This document shows, one piece after another, positions 43,327 to 52,869 of a DNA stretch of 64,000 bases (position 1 is the stretch's first letter; each line of letters opens with the position of its first letter). Below the pieces are notes generated by a model. The model saw only the letters and a program-made list of their open reading frames with translations, was not told the DNA's origin and searched no databases. The DNA is from Chloroflexi bacterium bin20. Lineage in GTDB: Bacteria > Chloroflexota > Anaerolineae > Aggregatilineales > Phototrophicaceae. The stretch spans positions 79,765 through 143,764 of the forward strand of contig MPMG01000010.1 in NCBI GenBank assembly GCA_002238485.1, read 5' to 3'. A program made the position numbers and the translations under genes.

Positions 43327-43980
43327 TCAATAGGTCTCTTGGTTTTCGCGCGGGGCATTGGTCAGCACAGCGCCAACGATGCGCACATGCACGCGCTCCA
43401 GCGCCTGACGGGCTTGGGCGGTGTGGTCGCGGCGGGTATCGCCAGCGCGCACAGCCAACAGCGCCGCATCCAGCTTGATGCCCAGCAGCGCCGCATCGGT
43501 GGCCGCCAGCACAGGCGGGCTATCAAAGAGCACAAAATCCGCTCGCTGTTTCAGCGCGGCGATGATATCACTCATGCGCTTGCCACCGAGCAGGTCGGCG
43601 GGGTTGGGCGGCAGCTCGCCCGTGCAAAGCACCTGCAAGTTGTCAACGCTGCTGTCGTGCAGAGGCGGGTCGCTAAGGGCTGCATCGTCGACCATCATTT
43701 GGCTGACGCCAGTCCGGTTTTCCAAGCCCCAGATCTTGTGCTGCTGCGGCTGGCGCAGATCGGCATCGACAAGGATGGTGCGGTTGCCCCCTTGCGCGAA
43801 TGTAACGGCCAGGTTGGCCAACGTTGCGCTCTTTTGGTCTTCGCGCGCGGCTGAGGTGACCAGCAGGGTCTGTATGGGCTTCTCGACGCTGCTGAACATG
43901 AGGTTGGTGCGCAGGCTGCGGTAGGCTTCCGCCGCTGCCGAGCGAGGCTGGCTGAGTGTGATAAGCGCAGGCAATGCCAT
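43327..43980 (-). CDS. CpsD/CapB-like protein-tyrosine kinase (exopolysaccharide)
   Basis: This 217-residue BY-kinase-like ATPase has EAYRSLRTNLMFSS before the P-loop, ILVDADLRQPQQHKIWGL (Walker A'), GVSQMMVDD, LLGGKRM and the Walker B FVLFDSPPVLAATDA. The Walker A itself is unusual: SAAREDQKSA keeps the Lys-Ser but lacks the usual glycines (PGEGKS in the family). The C-terminus has a single Tyr as last residue instead of a Tyr cluster. The partner is probably the Wzz-like protein at 36071-36742. AGGA lies 7 nt before the ATG. Confidence 0.85.
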   Translation of the reverse strand: MALPALITLSQPRSAAAEAYRSLRTNLMFSSVEKPIQTLLVTSAAREDQKSATLANLAVTFAQGGNRTILVDADLRQPQQHKIWGLENRTGVSQMMVDDAALSDPPLHDSSVDNLQVLCTGELPPNPADLLGGKRMSDIIAALKQRADFVLFDSPPVLAATDAALLGIKLDAALLAVRAGDTRRDHTAQARQALERVHVRIVGAVLTNAPRENQETY

Positions 43981-44102
43981 CGTTTGTCCTGTATTCCGCG
44001 CAGTGCGCCTCTGTGTCCGCGACATTCTAACGCAGCTGTCTAATCCGCGTCAGGGTGCAATCGGTTTGCCACTGCCAGATACATTTCTCAAGCGCGAAAG
44101 TC

Positions 44103-44975
44103 TCAGTCGACCTCCGCGTCAAAATCAATGTCCAGCTTCTGCATGTCACTTGCGTCCAGCCGGTCCGCGATCTTGCGCAGGGTTTCGCCCGTCTGCGGAT
44201 GCGCATAGTCCGGCGCAAGCTCAGCCAGGGGCAGAGCCACATGCGCATAGCAGCTGATGTCGGTGTCGGGGATGCGCCAGGGCTTGCTGCCGTATTCGAG
44301 CATTTCGTCATTCCAAAGCGCGATGTCCAGATCGATGGTCCTCGGCGCGTTGATATTGCGGGGATTGCGCTGGCGTTTCAACTTCCTTTCAATGCGGTCG
44401 ATGACGCGGCGCTTGAAGTCGAGCGGAGAGCGCAGTGTGTGCGCCATGACAGCCATATTGAGGAAAGCTGGCTGCTGTGTATCGCCTTGTGGCGGACTGC
44501 GATAGACAGGCGACAAAGCCAACACAGTCGTCCAGCCGCGCAGCAGCGCAACAGCTTCGCGCAGGTTGTGCTCTGGCGCGATATTGGAACCCAGCGAGAC
44601 ATAGGCGATGTTGCGCGCATAATCGGCGGGCCGGCGCACAATGCGAATGCCGACAGAATCGGTATGCCGCAGGGCGCCCGGTTTATGTACGCTGACTTCT
44701 ACATAGGGCGCGCCAAATTCCAACGTTGCCAAGCGGGCAATCTGCTCTGCCAGTTTCTCTACCAGGGCAAAACGCCGACTCTTGACGAGTTGGATGACAG
44801 CTTTGCTGATTGGCTTGTAATTCAGCGCGTCGTCCGGGTCATCGCTTTCGCCCGCCAGCCGCATCGTGCTGCCCAGGCGCATGGTGATGACGACATCCTG
44901 CCAACTATCCAGCTCGTGCGGGCTGAACCCTATGCGCGCGCGCAAACGCAGATTCTGGAATTCAATGCTGTCCAT
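44103..44975 (-). CDS. folK: Fused dihydroneopterin aldolase-HPPK (FolB-FolK)
   Basis: Two folate enzymes occupy one 290-residue chain. Residues 1-117 are FolB (IEFQNLRLRARIGFSPHELD; YVEVSVHKPGALRH). From about residue 122 it is FolK: IAYVSLGSNIAPEHNLREAV, SPVYRSPPQGDTQQPAFLNM, and PRTIDLDIALW with the metal-binding aspartates. Together they turn dihydroneopterin into 6-hydroxymethyl-dihydropterin diphosphate. The FolE gene lies divergently 188 nt away. Confidence 0.93.
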   Translation of the reverse strand: MDSIEFQNLRLRARIGFSPHELDSWQDVVITMRLGSTMRLAGESDDPDDALNYKPISKAVIQLVKSRRFALVEKLAEQIARLATLEFGAPYVEVSVHKPGALRHTDSVGIRIVRRPADYARNIAYVSLGSNIAPEHNLREAVALLRGWTTVLALSPVYRSPPQGDTQQPAFLNMAVMAHTLRSPLDFKRRVIDRIERKLKRQRNPRNINAPRTIDLDIALWNDEMLEYGSKPWRIPDTDISCYAHVALPLAELAPDYAHPQTGETLRKIADRLDASDMQKLDIDFDAEVD

Positions 44976-45163
44976 CGGGGCGCTGTCTGTTCCTGTCAGT
45001 CAATGTACCCGTCTTTTGGAGAAGGATGCGCGGCCCAAAAGTTTGGGCAACGTGTCCAGCGCAGATAACTCGCTTGCTTTTTTCATAATTGTTAGCATAG
45101 TATATCAGAAAGGCAGACGAACCATTATTCGAGGAGTCTGTTCCGCATTCTGAGGACAATTCA

Positions 45164-45871
45164 ATGACGCACCGTGGAAACAGATTGGCTGAGGCAGTTG
45201 TCAGCCATGAAACGCAAGGGGTAAGCGTAAAAAACAACGGCATTCAGCAGTTGCTGGAGTCGCCAGACCTGCAAAGACGTTACGGATTATCCAGCCAGCC
45301 GGTTGACGAAGCAGCGGTGAGGCGCGCAGTTGTCGATCTGCTATATGCGCTTGGCGAACAGCCGAGCCGCGAGGGCTTGCTGGATACGCCAAAGCGCGTC
45401 GCCAAAGCCTATCGCGAGTTGGTCAGCGGCTATACGACCGACCCGGTCAAATTGGTGAACGACGCCATCTTCCATGTCGAATATGCCGACATGATCGTCG
45501 TCAACGATATTGAGTATTTCAGCTTGTGCGAGCATCACCTGCTGCCTTTCATCGGCCGCGCCCATGTCGCATACATCCCCGATGGCAAGATCATCGGGCT
45601 TAGCAAGATCCCGCGTATAGTCGACATGTTTGCTCGCCGCTTGCAAGTGCAGGAACGTCTGACCCAGCAAGTTGCCGAATTCATCGACGAATTGCTGTCG
45701 CCGCGCGGCGTGGCTGTTGCAATGACAGCGCAACACATGTGCTCGATGATTCGCGGTGTGAAGAAGCATCACGCCAGCCTGACCACCAAAGCCATGCTGG
45801 GCGAATTTGACTGCAACCGCGACCTGCGCAGCGAGTTCATATCGCAAATCCAGCGCCAGCCCTTGCTGTAG
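45164..45871 (+). CDS. folE: GTP cyclohydrolase I
   Basis: The 235-residue enzyme opens GTP to dihydroneopterin triphosphate, the first step of folate synthesis. Zinc ligands are Cys122 and His125 in [10 protein letters not shown] and Cys193 in [31 protein letters not shown] is the core helix. An N-terminal extension of about 45 residues precedes the catalytic domain. GAGGA lies 7 nt before the ATG. Confidence 0.95.
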   Translation: MTHRGNRLAEAVVSHETQGVSVKNNGIQQLLESPDLQRRYGLSSQPVDEAAVRRAVVDLLYALGEQPSREGLLDTPKRVAKAYRELVSGYTTDPVKLVNDAIFHVEYADMIVVNDIEYFSLCEHHLLPFIGRAHVAYIPDGKIIGLSKIPRIVDMFARRLQVQERLTQQVAEFIDELLSPRGVAVAMTAQHMCSMIRGVKKHHASLTTKAMLGEFDCNRDLRSEFISQIQRQPLL

Positions 45872-45891
45872 CAACTGCTCGGCCTGGCACT

Positions 45892-45919
45892 TTGCACGAT
45901 TTTCAGTCTGTGCTATACT
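45892..45919 (+). promoter_or_regulatory. metK promoter
   Basis: TTGCAC and TATACT are spaced by 16 nt, the latter within TGTGCTATACT. It is the clearest promoter in the window and starts transcription just before the riboswitch. Confidence 0.75.
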
Positions 45920-45951
45920 GTGGTTTGCCGCGCGTCACAAGGCCCGCGGCA

Positions 45952-46055
45952 CTCATCAAGAGCGAGTGAGAGAACCGGCTCTTTGAGCTCGCGGCAACCC
46001 CCGAAGCGCTCGGGACGGTGCTAAATCCGGCAGGGTCGACACTCTGGCAGATGAG
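45952..46055 (+). ncRNA. SAM-I (S-box) riboswitch
   Basis: P1 is formed by CTCATC at the start and GATGAG at the end. After P1 comes AAGAG, then the conserved GCGGCAACC and GGTGCTAAATCCGGCAG blocks of the SAM-I core. The aptamer binds SAM and lowers expression of metK. The expression platform (46056-46126) has TTCTGCG facing CGCAGAA next to the AAAGG ribosome site, which suggests control of translation start. A CGCC/GGCG pairing before TTTTTT could alternatively act as a weak terminator. Confidence 0.93.
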
Positions 46056-46126
46056 CGTATCCCCACGATGGACTTCTGCGCCCGCTGCCCCGCACGGCGT
46101 TTTTTGTTGCCGCAGAAAGGTTTAGC

Positions 46127-47341
46127 ATGCCAAGCACTTTCATGACATCGCCCAAGTATCACTTCACTTCGGAGTCCGTATCCGAGGGGCATCCCGACAA
46201 AATTTGCGACCAGATCAGCGATGCGGTGCTGGATGCCATCTTGGCCAACGACCCGCTGGCGCGCGTGGCTTGCGAAGCGGCTACGACCACCGGGCTAATC
46301 ATCGTCATCGGCGAGATCACCACCAGCGCTTATGTCGATATCGAGGCAATTGTGCGCCAGACCTTAACCGAAATCGGATATACCAGCGCCGACTATGGAT
46401 TTGACGCGCAGACTTGCGGCGTGATGATCTCGGTGCACGAGCAATCGCCAGACATCAAAATCGGCGTCGATACCGCGCTGGAAGCACGCGAAGAAGCGCA
46501 GCAAGAGGACGAGCTGGAAAGCACCGGCGCCGGTGACCAGGGCATGATGATCGGCTTTGCCTGCGACGAAACCGCCGAGCTGATGCCACTGACCGCGTCG
46601 CTTTCTCATCGTGTGATGCGGCGGCTGGCGGCGGCGCGCAAGCGAGGCGAGATGCCCTGGCTGCGACCCGATGCCAAGTGCCAGATCACGGTCGAATACA
46701 GTCATGGCAAGCCCCAGCGCGTGGATACCATCGTCGTGTCTACTCAGCACGCGCCAGATATCTCCCAAGCCGAAATCCGCCGGCAGATTGTCGAATTCAT
46801 CCAGCGCGATGAAGAGTGCGCCCGCTGGGTCGATGCCGATACGATTTATCACATCAATCCCACAGGAAGATTTGTAACCGGCGGTCCCAAGGGCGATGCC
46901 GGTTTGACCGGGCGCAAAATCGTTGTCGATACCTACGGCGGTGTGGCACGGCATGGCGGCGGCGCATTTTCTGGCAAGGACGCCACCAAAGTCGACCGCA
47001 GCGCGGCGTATATGGCGCGCTATGTCGCCAAGAATGTCGTTGCGGCTGGATTGGCGCGGCGCTTTGAATTGCAGCTGTCTTATGCTATCGGCAAAGCCGA
47101 GCCGACTTCGCTGGCAGTCGAAACCTTTGGCACCGGCGCAGTGAACGACAACGTGATCGAGGCGCTGATCCGCCAGCACTTTGATATGCGCCCCGAAGCC
47201 ATCATACGTCATCTGGGATTGCGGCAGCCCATCTTCAAGCAAGTCGCCGCCTACGGACATTTCGGCCGCGAAGATGTAAAAGTGCCTTGGGAGAACACCG
47301 ACAAAGCCGAATTGCTGCGAGCAAAGGTTCAACTGGACTGA
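46127..47341 (+). CDS. metK: S-adenosylmethionine synthetase
   Basis: The 404-residue enzyme makes SAM from methionine and ATP. It has [54 protein letters not shown] and [19 protein letters not shown], all diagnostic. AAAGG sits 6 nt before the ATG. Its own product controls it through the riboswitch upstream. A methyltransferase gene follows 6 nt after the stop. Confidence 0.97.
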   Translation: MPSTFMTSPKYHFTSESVSEGHPDKICDQISDAVLDAILANDPLARVACEAATTTGLIIVIGEITTSAYVDIEAIVRQTLTEIGYTSADYGFDAQTCGVMISVHEQSPDIKIGVDTALEAREEAQQEDELESTGAGDQGMMIGFACDETAELMPLTASLSHRVMRRLAAARKRGEMPWLRPDAKCQITVEYSHGKPQRVDTIVVSTQHAPDISQAEIRRQIVEFIQRDEECARWVDADTIYHINPTGRFVTGGPKGDAGLTGRKIVVDTYGGVARHGGGAFSGKDATKVDRSAAYMARYVAKNVVAAGLARRFELQLSYAIGKAEPTSLAVETFGTGAVNDNVIEALIRQHFDMRPEAIIRHLGLRQPIFKQVAAYGHFGREDVKVPWENTDKAELLRAKVQLD

Positions 47342-47347
47342 CTGCGC

Positions 47348-48238
47348 ATGAGCCGGCGACCGCGTATCTGCGATTATGGCGACTCGACCTATCGCACCGA
47401 TTTTTGGGAAGGTCAGGGGCGCGATTACGAAGATGCCGTGGAGCGGCTGGCGCTGCGACGGCTGCTGAAACAGCCCGGCAAGCGCATGCTGGAAATTGGC
47501 GCGGGATTCGGCAGGCTGACCAGCGAATACAGCATGTACGGACAGGTCGTGCTGCTGGATTATTCGCTGGAACAACTGCAATTCGCTCGCGAGAGATACG
47601 GCGATGACGGCTATGTCTATGTCGCGGCCGATGCCTACCAGATGCCCTTCTGTCTGGGCGCATTTGACGGCGCGACCATGATCCGCGTCATCCACCATTT
47701 TGTCGATGTGCCGGCAGTCTTGGCGCAGATCAATCGCGTTGTGGTTGGCGGCGGACAATTCATCCTGGAATTCGCCAATAAGCGCAATCTCAAGGCGATG
47801 CTGTGGCATGCGCTCGGTCGCAACGGCTGGAATCCCTATGCTCCAGAGGCGGTGGAATTTGTTGAGCTGAACTTCAACTTTCATCCCGCCAGCATGCGCC
47901 AAGAAACTGCGGCGGCCGGCTTTAGCCTGCGCGGGCATATTCCCGTGTCGTGGCTGCGGCTGGGCGCGCTAAAACGCAATCTGCCTACACGGCTGCTGGT
48001 TTCGCTGGACACATTTTTTCAGCGCAGCGCTCTGGCCTATTCGCCCAGCATCTTTCTTGACTTGCAGCGACAGGGCGATTGTCCGTTGGCAGCGGCTGAT
48101 ACCGATGATCCCCAGGCATTCTTGCGTTGTCCGCGTACTGGATCAACCTTGCAGCGCCAGGGAGATAGCCTGGTCAGCGCGAATGGATTGCGCTGGGGCA
48201 TCAAGGCTGGCGTTTATGACTTTCGTCAGCCGATCTAA
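47348..48238 (+). CDS. SAM-dependent methyltransferase with C-terminal Trm112-like segment
   Basis: A 296-residue class I methyltransferase: motif I MLEIGAGFGRLTSEYS, motif II VVLLDYSLEQL, FDGATMIRVIHHF as motif IV. The last 40 residues (FLRCPRTGSTLQRQGDSLVS, ending GVYDFRQP) resemble the Trm112 zinc domain, but only one of the four cysteines remains. In other bacteria such segments precede or follow methyltransferase domains acting on quinones or lipids. The substrate is unknown. It lies 6 nt after metK and likely shares its riboswitch control. Confidence 0.82.
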   Translation: MSRRPRICDYGDSTYRTDFWEGQGRDYEDAVERLALRRLLKQPGKRMLEIGAGFGRLTSEYSMYGQVVLLDYSLEQLQFARERYGDDGYVYVAADAYQMPFCLGAFDGATMIRVIHHFVDVPAVLAQINRVVVGGGQFILEFANKRNLKAMLWHALGRNGWNPYAPEAVEFVELNFNFHPASMRQETAAAGFSLRGHIPVSWLRLGALKRNLPTRLLVSLDTFFQRSALAYSPSIFLDLQRQGDCPLAAADTDDPQAFLRCPRTGSTLQRQGDSLVSANGLRWGIKAGVYDFRQPI

Positions 48239-48993
48239 GCAGCCAGCCAGTCTCTGATGGCGGTGGCGGTGGCGGAAGGCTCTTCCAGGTGCGCCATATG
48301 ACTGCCGCGCGCCAGCCTGACCAGCTTGGCATTTGCGATCTTCGCGACTATCTCTTCGCTCAAGGCGGGGGGCGTCATTTTGTCCGCCTCGCCAGCTATG
48401 ACAAGCGTTGGCGCATGAATATCCCGCAAGCGCGCGCGAATATCAAACTGGGCGCAAGCTGTGAAATCCCGCTGGATGACAGACGGTGCGGTCGCCTGCA
48501 AGATCGCGGCTGATGCTGCGACCATCTCAGTTGGCGCGTCGGGCGACCACATCCAGCGCAGCAGTCGCTTTGTCGTTTCGGCTGGCTGGGCGACTATCGC
48601 ATCTATCAGCGCGGGATTAACGGGCAGCCGCGCTCCCGTGCAGATCAGCACCAACCCTTGTGTCCTGTTTCTGTGCTCCAGCGCCAGCCACTGCGCGATC
48701 GCCCCGCCCATGCTGTGTCCAGCCAGCAGCGCGGATTTAATCTCCAGCGCATCCATCAGCGCCAGCACATCCAGCGCGTAGTCGGTGATTTGGCTGCGCC
48801 CGGTCCCTGCGCTTTTGCCATGTCCGGGCAGGTCGGGCACGATAGCATTCCACGAAGTATGCCGACGCAGCTCGTCCGGGAAGCTCAGATGCGAGCCGCC
48901 AGCGCCGTGAATGAGGATCGCAGCCGGCGCAGACCGTCTCGACCGCTGGTCTGCGAACCAAATTTCGCCCCGCGCTGTCTTGATTTTCGGCAT
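48235..48993 (-). CDS. Alpha/beta hydrolase
   Basis: The 252-residue hydrolase has the oxyanion loop LIHGAGGSHLSF and VPDLPGHGKSAGTGRS. The nucleophile elbow is GHSMGGA with the catalytic Ser, the acid Asp lies in VIAGEADKMTPP, and the His in GSHMAHLEEP. Substrate not predictable; the family includes esterases and C-C hydrolases. It converges with the methyltransferase gene with a 4-nt overlap of ends. Confidence 0.88.
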   Translation of the reverse strand: MPKIKTARGEIWFADQRSRRSAPAAILIHGAGGSHLSFPDELRRHTSWNAIVPDLPGHGKSAGTGRSQITDYALDVLALMDALEIKSALLAGHSMGGAIAQWLALEHRNRTQGLVLICTGARLPVNPALIDAIVAQPAETTKRLLRWMWSPDAPTEMVAASAAILQATAPSVIQRDFTACAQFDIRARLRDIHAPTLVIAGEADKMTPPALSEEIVAKIANAKLVRLARGSHMAHLEEPSATATAIRDWLAA

Positions 48994-49109
48994 GCCCTTC
49001 GCTTCGTCTTTGTCTTGTTTCCTTGCATTCTACTATCTGCGCTATTGACCGCCACCAGCGCATCGGGCAAACTAGCCCGCCACTGCCCAGACCGGCTAGG
49101 AGCAACATA

Positions 49110-50078
49110 GTGAAACCGACCGAGACCGACCTTTCCCAGCCCAGGACACTTGCCCAATACCTGCGTTTGTTCCTGACCGGCTTTGCCATGGGCGCGGCAG
49201 ATATCGTACCCGGTGTCAGCGGCGGCACGATGGCTTTTATCCTGGGTGTGTACCAAACGTTGATTGACGCGATCAAGTCCTTCAATATACGGGCGCTGCG
49301 ATTGGCGATCAGCCTGAAGTTCTCGCAGCTCTTCGACCATATTTCACTGCGCTTTTTGCTGGCGCTGGGGCTGGGTTTGCTGACAGCGGTGCTGCTGCTT
49401 TCCAGCTTTTTGAGCGCGACCCTGGATGATGAAAGCGGACGCGTGTTGCTCTTTGGCTTTTTCTTTGGCCTGGTTCTGGCTTCAATCCTGTCCATCGGCG
49501 TAAAAGTAAGCTGGAAGCCCTCGTCCGCGCTGATATTTGCGCTTGGGGCGGCAGTGGCTTTCGTCATTGTGAATATCGTGCCAGCCCAAGCCGATCACTC
49601 TGCTCCGGCGCTCTTCGTCAGCGGCATGATCGCCATCACAGCCATGATCTTGCCTGGCATCTCTGGCTCCTTCATGTTGTTGATCCTCGGGCAGTATGAC
49701 TATGTGCTGACGGCTGTCAGCGAGCGCGACTTGCCGCCTGTCATCATCGTCGGTTTGGGCGCGGTCGTCGGCATTCTCGCATTCTCGCGTATATTGAGCT
49801 ACCTGCTGGCGCATTATTACAACTTGACGGTGGCGCTGCTGGTCGGCTTTATGGCGGGCTCGCTGTGGAAGATATACCCGTGGAAAGATTGCCTGGAAAG
49901 CGACCTCGACCGCCATGGCGACATTCGCTGCCTGCTGGAGGCAAATGTCGCGCCCAACCCCGGCGATGACACCTTCGTGCTGGCTGTGCTGCTGCTCTTG
50001 GCTGGCTTTGTGCTGGTGAACGCGCTGGATCATATGCAGACGCGCGCCAATCCCTTCTTTCGTCTGTTTATCCGCTGA
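49110..50078 (+). CDS. DUF368 family polyprenyl-phosphate transporter (PopT-like)
   Basis: A 322-residue integral membrane protein. It has the two family repeats GAADIVPGVSGGTMAFILGV and AITAMILPGISGSFMLLILG, each with the conserved PG-x-SG core in a re-entrant loop. DUF368 members recycle undecaprenyl phosphate back across the membrane for peptidoglycan and other glycans. GTG start with AGGAG 8 nt upstream. No glycan gene is directly adjacent. Confidence 0.88.
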   Translation: MKPTETDLSQPRTLAQYLRLFLTGFAMGAADIVPGVSGGTMAFILGVYQTLIDAIKSFNIRALRLAISLKFSQLFDHISLRFLLALGLGLLTAVLLLSSFLSATLDDESGRVLLFGFFFGLVLASILSIGVKVSWKPSSALIFALGAAVAFVIVNIVPAQADHSAPALFVSGMIAITAMILPGISGSFMLLILGQYDYVLTAVSERDLPPVIIVGLGAVVGILAFSRILSYLLAHYYNLTVALLVGFMAGSLWKIYPWKDCLESDLDRHGDIRCLLEANVAPNPGDDTFVLAVLLLLAGFVLVNALDHMQTRANPFFRLFIR

Positions 50079-50095
50079 GCATTCAATAGGTCGGA

Positions 50096-50530
50096 CTACT
50101 GTCCGTCTGTATGGTCGCGCCGCTGCTGCGTTCGTTCCAGCGCTTCCACGATTTCATCCAGCCGCGAGCGAGATAGAACCGCCGTTACATCGGCCACGAA
50201 GGGAGCGCTGTCATCGTCATCGCCCGGCTGTCGCTCATCGTCCAGTTGCTGGGCGATCTCGCGGCGTCTATGCACCGATGCGGCGATGGCGTGCGTGGCG
50301 ACAGGACTGGTAAGCAACACGAATAGTCCCAGCACCAGCAGCCGCAAGGCGGTCGACGGCATCAGCAGCGCCCCGCCAAGCAGCAAGCCAAACAAGCCCA
50401 GGGTGGCCACCTTGCCAGACGCATGCAGGCGAGTCAACGTATCGGGCATGCGGATCACCCCCAGCACGCCTATTGCGCAGAAAAACGCCCCAAAACCCAA
50501 AGCCGCCACGCCCAACGTTTCTAGCAACAC
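50096..50530 (-). CDS. mrpG: Mrp Na+/H+ antiporter subunit G
   Basis: The 144-residue subunit has three membrane helices and the family motif GVLGVIRMPDTLTRLHASGK, then LTSPVATHAIAASVHR. The last 50 residues are polar and acidic. GTG start directly after the mrpF stop. Last gene of the operon. Confidence 0.9.
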   Translation of the reverse strand: MLLETLGVAALGFGAFFCAIGVLGVIRMPDTLTRLHASGKVATLGLFGLLLGGALLMPSTALRLLVLGLFVLLTSPVATHAIAASVHRRREIAQQLDDERQPGDDDDSAPFVADVTAVLSRSRLDEIVEALERTQQRRDHTDGQ

Positions 50531-50812
50531 TTAGAAATACCTGCCTTCGGAGATGTAGCGCGCGATTGTGATGGTGCCGATGAAGGCGAATGCCGCCAGT
50601 GCAATGGCCATATCGACCACCACCGGCGTTTCTTCTACTAGCGCCAGCAGCACGATGATGCCCACCAGCAAGGTGGTGATGAGGTCAACCGCGCTCAGCC
50701 GGTCGGGCAAAGACGGACCCACGACAACGCGATACGAAGCGGGTATCAGCAAGATGACCAGCGCCAGCAAGATCAGCCTGACAGCGCTTTGGGCAAATTC
50801 GCTTTCAATCAT
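50531..50812 (-). CDS. mrpF: Mrp Na+/H+ antiporter subunit F
   Basis: A 93-residue three-helix subunit with SYRVVVGPSLPDRLSAVDLI as its signature, and VVDMAIALAAFAFIGTITIARYI. It overlaps mrpE. The ATG at 50812 is chosen because it gives the normal length; the frame continues upstream in the mrpE coding region. Confidence 0.9.
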   Translation of the reverse strand: MIESEFAQSAVRLILLALVILLIPASYRVVVGPSLPDRLSAVDLITTLLVGIIVLLALVEETPVVVDMAIALAAFAFIGTITIARYISEGRYF

Positions 50813-51350
50813 ATCCCAATATCTCCAAGATTCGGCGCAAACGGGTCTGCTGGTCGGCATCGAGCTGTTGCGATGAGGTTTCGATATTCAAGCTGTGCAC
50901 GATCATGGTTACACCGTCCGGGCTTTCGTCGAAGTCGACTACCAACTCGCCCGGCGTGATTGTGATGCCATGCGCGCTGGCGGCTGAAATCAACTCGCTT
51001 TGTGTGCTGTCCTGCGTATCGACTCGCGACAAGCCTGGGTCGATGGGCAGGCTGGGGCTGAGGATGATGCGCGCCACACCAATGCCTGCCAGCAGCACTT
51101 CGCTTGCCATGTACAAGGTGTACGTGAGCAGATTGTAGAGCTGCCGGGGCGGATTCTTCAGTCGAAACGAGACGCCGCGGAAGCCAGTCGCGCTAACCAC
51201 CGCGATGCCAAAGATATAACCCAGCAGCAGATTGCCCGGCGTCGGCTGGGCAGTATAGATCGTCCAGCCCAGCGCCAGTGGCAGCGCCATGACCAGCCGC
51301 TTGTTGATGCCAGTTCGCTTCCTGCGGGTTTCCTTTGTCTCAGCTGCCAT
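50805..51350 (-). CDS. mrpE: Mrp Na+/H+ antiporter subunit E
   Basis: A 181-residue subunit with N-terminal membrane helices (PLALGWTIYTAQPTPGNLLL) and the typical LLTYTLYMASEVLLAGIGVA, followed by a cytoplasmic tail with ITITPGELVVDF. It overlaps both mrpD and mrpF, as usual. Confidence 0.9.
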   Translation of the reverse strand: MAAETKETRRKRTGINKRLVMALPLALGWTIYTAQPTPGNLLLGYIFGIAVVSATGFRGVSFRLKNPPRQLYNLLTYTLYMASEVLLAGIGVARIILSPSLPIDPGLSRVDTQDSTQSELISAASAHGITITPGELVVDFDESPDGVTMIVHSLNIETSSQQLDADQQTRLRRILEILGYD

Positions 51351-52845
51351 TGCTCAGCCCCACGCCCGCGATATAAATCTGCGGATCCATCATTTGACGC
51401 ACTGTTTCGCTGATCAGCTGCAGCAACGGCTCGGCGAAGACCGTGCCCAGCAGCAGACAAATCGCAATGAGCAATAATGGCGCGGCCATGCTGTCGCCGA
51501 CCGGCTTCGTTTCGGTTGTGCTCGGCAGCGGCGCTTGCTGAAAGATCTGTTGCCAGGCGCGGATCATGTACATCAGCGTCAAAATGCCCGCCGCCACCAC
51601 GATGATCAGATTCACCCAATCGCCATTGTCCACGCCACCCTGGATGAGCGCCAGCTTGCTGATGAAGCCGTTCAGCGGCGGCACGCCAGCCAGTGCCAAT
51701 CCGCCCAGCAGCACCAGCCAGCTCAACAGCGGGGGCAGCTTTGTGCCCAGCCCGCGCACATGCACGAAGTCGGCTGTTTTGATCTTGGTATAGCTGGCCA
51801 CAACGCCCATCAGCATCAGCAGCGCCGATTTTATGAAGGCATGGTTGAAGGCATAGACGATCGCGCCAACCAGCGCCAGTGTGCCGCCCCAGCCGATTCC
51901 CACCAGGATGAAGCCGATCTGCGCGAATGTCGAATACGCCAGCATACGTTTGGCATTGTACGTGCGCAGCGCGCCCAGGCTGCCGAAGACGATGCCGATG
52001 ACGCCCAGCACGCCCAGCAGCCGCTCCAGCAAGAAGGCTTCTTCAATGAACAGCAATGTTACCAGGCGAAAGATGCCATAGACGCCGACCTTGACCACGA
52101 TGGACGAGAGCATGGCGCTGATCGGCGTGGGCGCGGTGGTGTGAAAGTCGGGCTGCCAAAAGTGAAAAGGAAAAACGGCGCTCTTCAGCAAGAAGGCGCA
52201 GAGCAGCATCAGCGCGGCGGCCGGCGCCAAGAAAGGTCGCTCGCCAGTTAGAAGGGTCTGCGCGATCTCGGCCATGTTCAAGGTGCCAAATGTGGCATAC
52301 ATCGCCGCAATGCCCAGCAGCAGGAAGAGCGTGCCCATCGAGCTGATAAGAATATACTTGAGCGCCGCTTCCAGCCCGAATTGATCATCGGATATAGCTG
52401 TTAGCGACACCGAGGCCAGCACCATCAACTCCATGGAAATGAAGAGCGTGAACAGATCGCCAGTCAGCATTGCGCCGACCAAGCCCACCTCCATCAGCAG
52501 GAAGAGCGGCACGAAGGTTGGATAGGTCATGCACTTGTCGTGGCAGTGATAGGTATAAAGCAAGCCAGCAACCATGATAGTCGTGACCATGAAGGCGAAC
52601 AGCGCGCCCAAGGCGTCCGCCACCAGCACGATTCCATAAGGCGGCTGCCAACTGCCCAGCGCATAAGTCTGCACGCCGAATTCGTGCACTTGCGCCAGCA
52701 GCCCGGCCGCAAAGATCCAGGCGATTAGGCCCGCCGCCACGCCGATGGCTCGCTGCCTTCGATTGGAACGCGCCGAGAGCAGCGCCAGGATCGCCCCGAT
52801 CAGCGGTGTCGCCAGTGCGCCCAGCAGCAACGGGTTGTCTGTCAT
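51340..52845 (-). CDS. mrpD: Mrp Na+/H+ antiporter subunit D
   Basis: A 501-residue subunit homologous to Nuo/complex I subunits. It shows many membrane spans, FISMELMVLASVSLTAIS with the key Glu, LLKSAVFPFHFWQPDFHTTA with the conserved Lys and proton-path residues, and KRMLAYSTFAQIGFILVGIG. With MrpA it forms the ion-translocating part. It overlaps mrpE by 11 nt. Confidence 0.92.
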   Translation of the reverse strand: MTDNPLLLGALATPLIGAILALLSARSNRRQRAIGVAAGLIAWIFAAGLLAQVHEFGVQTYALGSWQPPYGIVLVADALGALFAFMVTTIMVAGLLYTYHCHDKCMTYPTFVPLFLLMEVGLVGAMLTGDLFTLFISMELMVLASVSLTAISDDQFGLEAALKYILISSMGTLFLLLGIAAMYATFGTLNMAEIAQTLLTGERPFLAPAAALMLLCAFLLKSAVFPFHFWQPDFHTTAPTPISAMLSSIVVKVGVYGIFRLVTLLFIEEAFLLERLLGVLGVIGIVFGSLGALRTYNAKRMLAYSTFAQIGFILVGIGWGGTLALVGAIVYAFNHAFIKSALLMLMGVVASYTKIKTADFVHVRGLGTKLPPLLSWLVLLGGLALAGVPPLNGFISKLALIQGGVDNGDWVNLIIVVAAGILTLMYMIRAWQQIFQQAPLPSTTETKPVGDSMAAPLLLIAICLLLGTVFAEPLLQLISETVRQMMDPQIYIAGVGLSNGS

Positions 52846-52869
52846 AAGCTGTTGCCGCCCCGCCTCGAC

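Noticed and set aside
46364-47938. 524-residue open frame opposite metK and the methyltransferase
   Set aside because: It is antisense to two well-defined genes and has no recognised domain.
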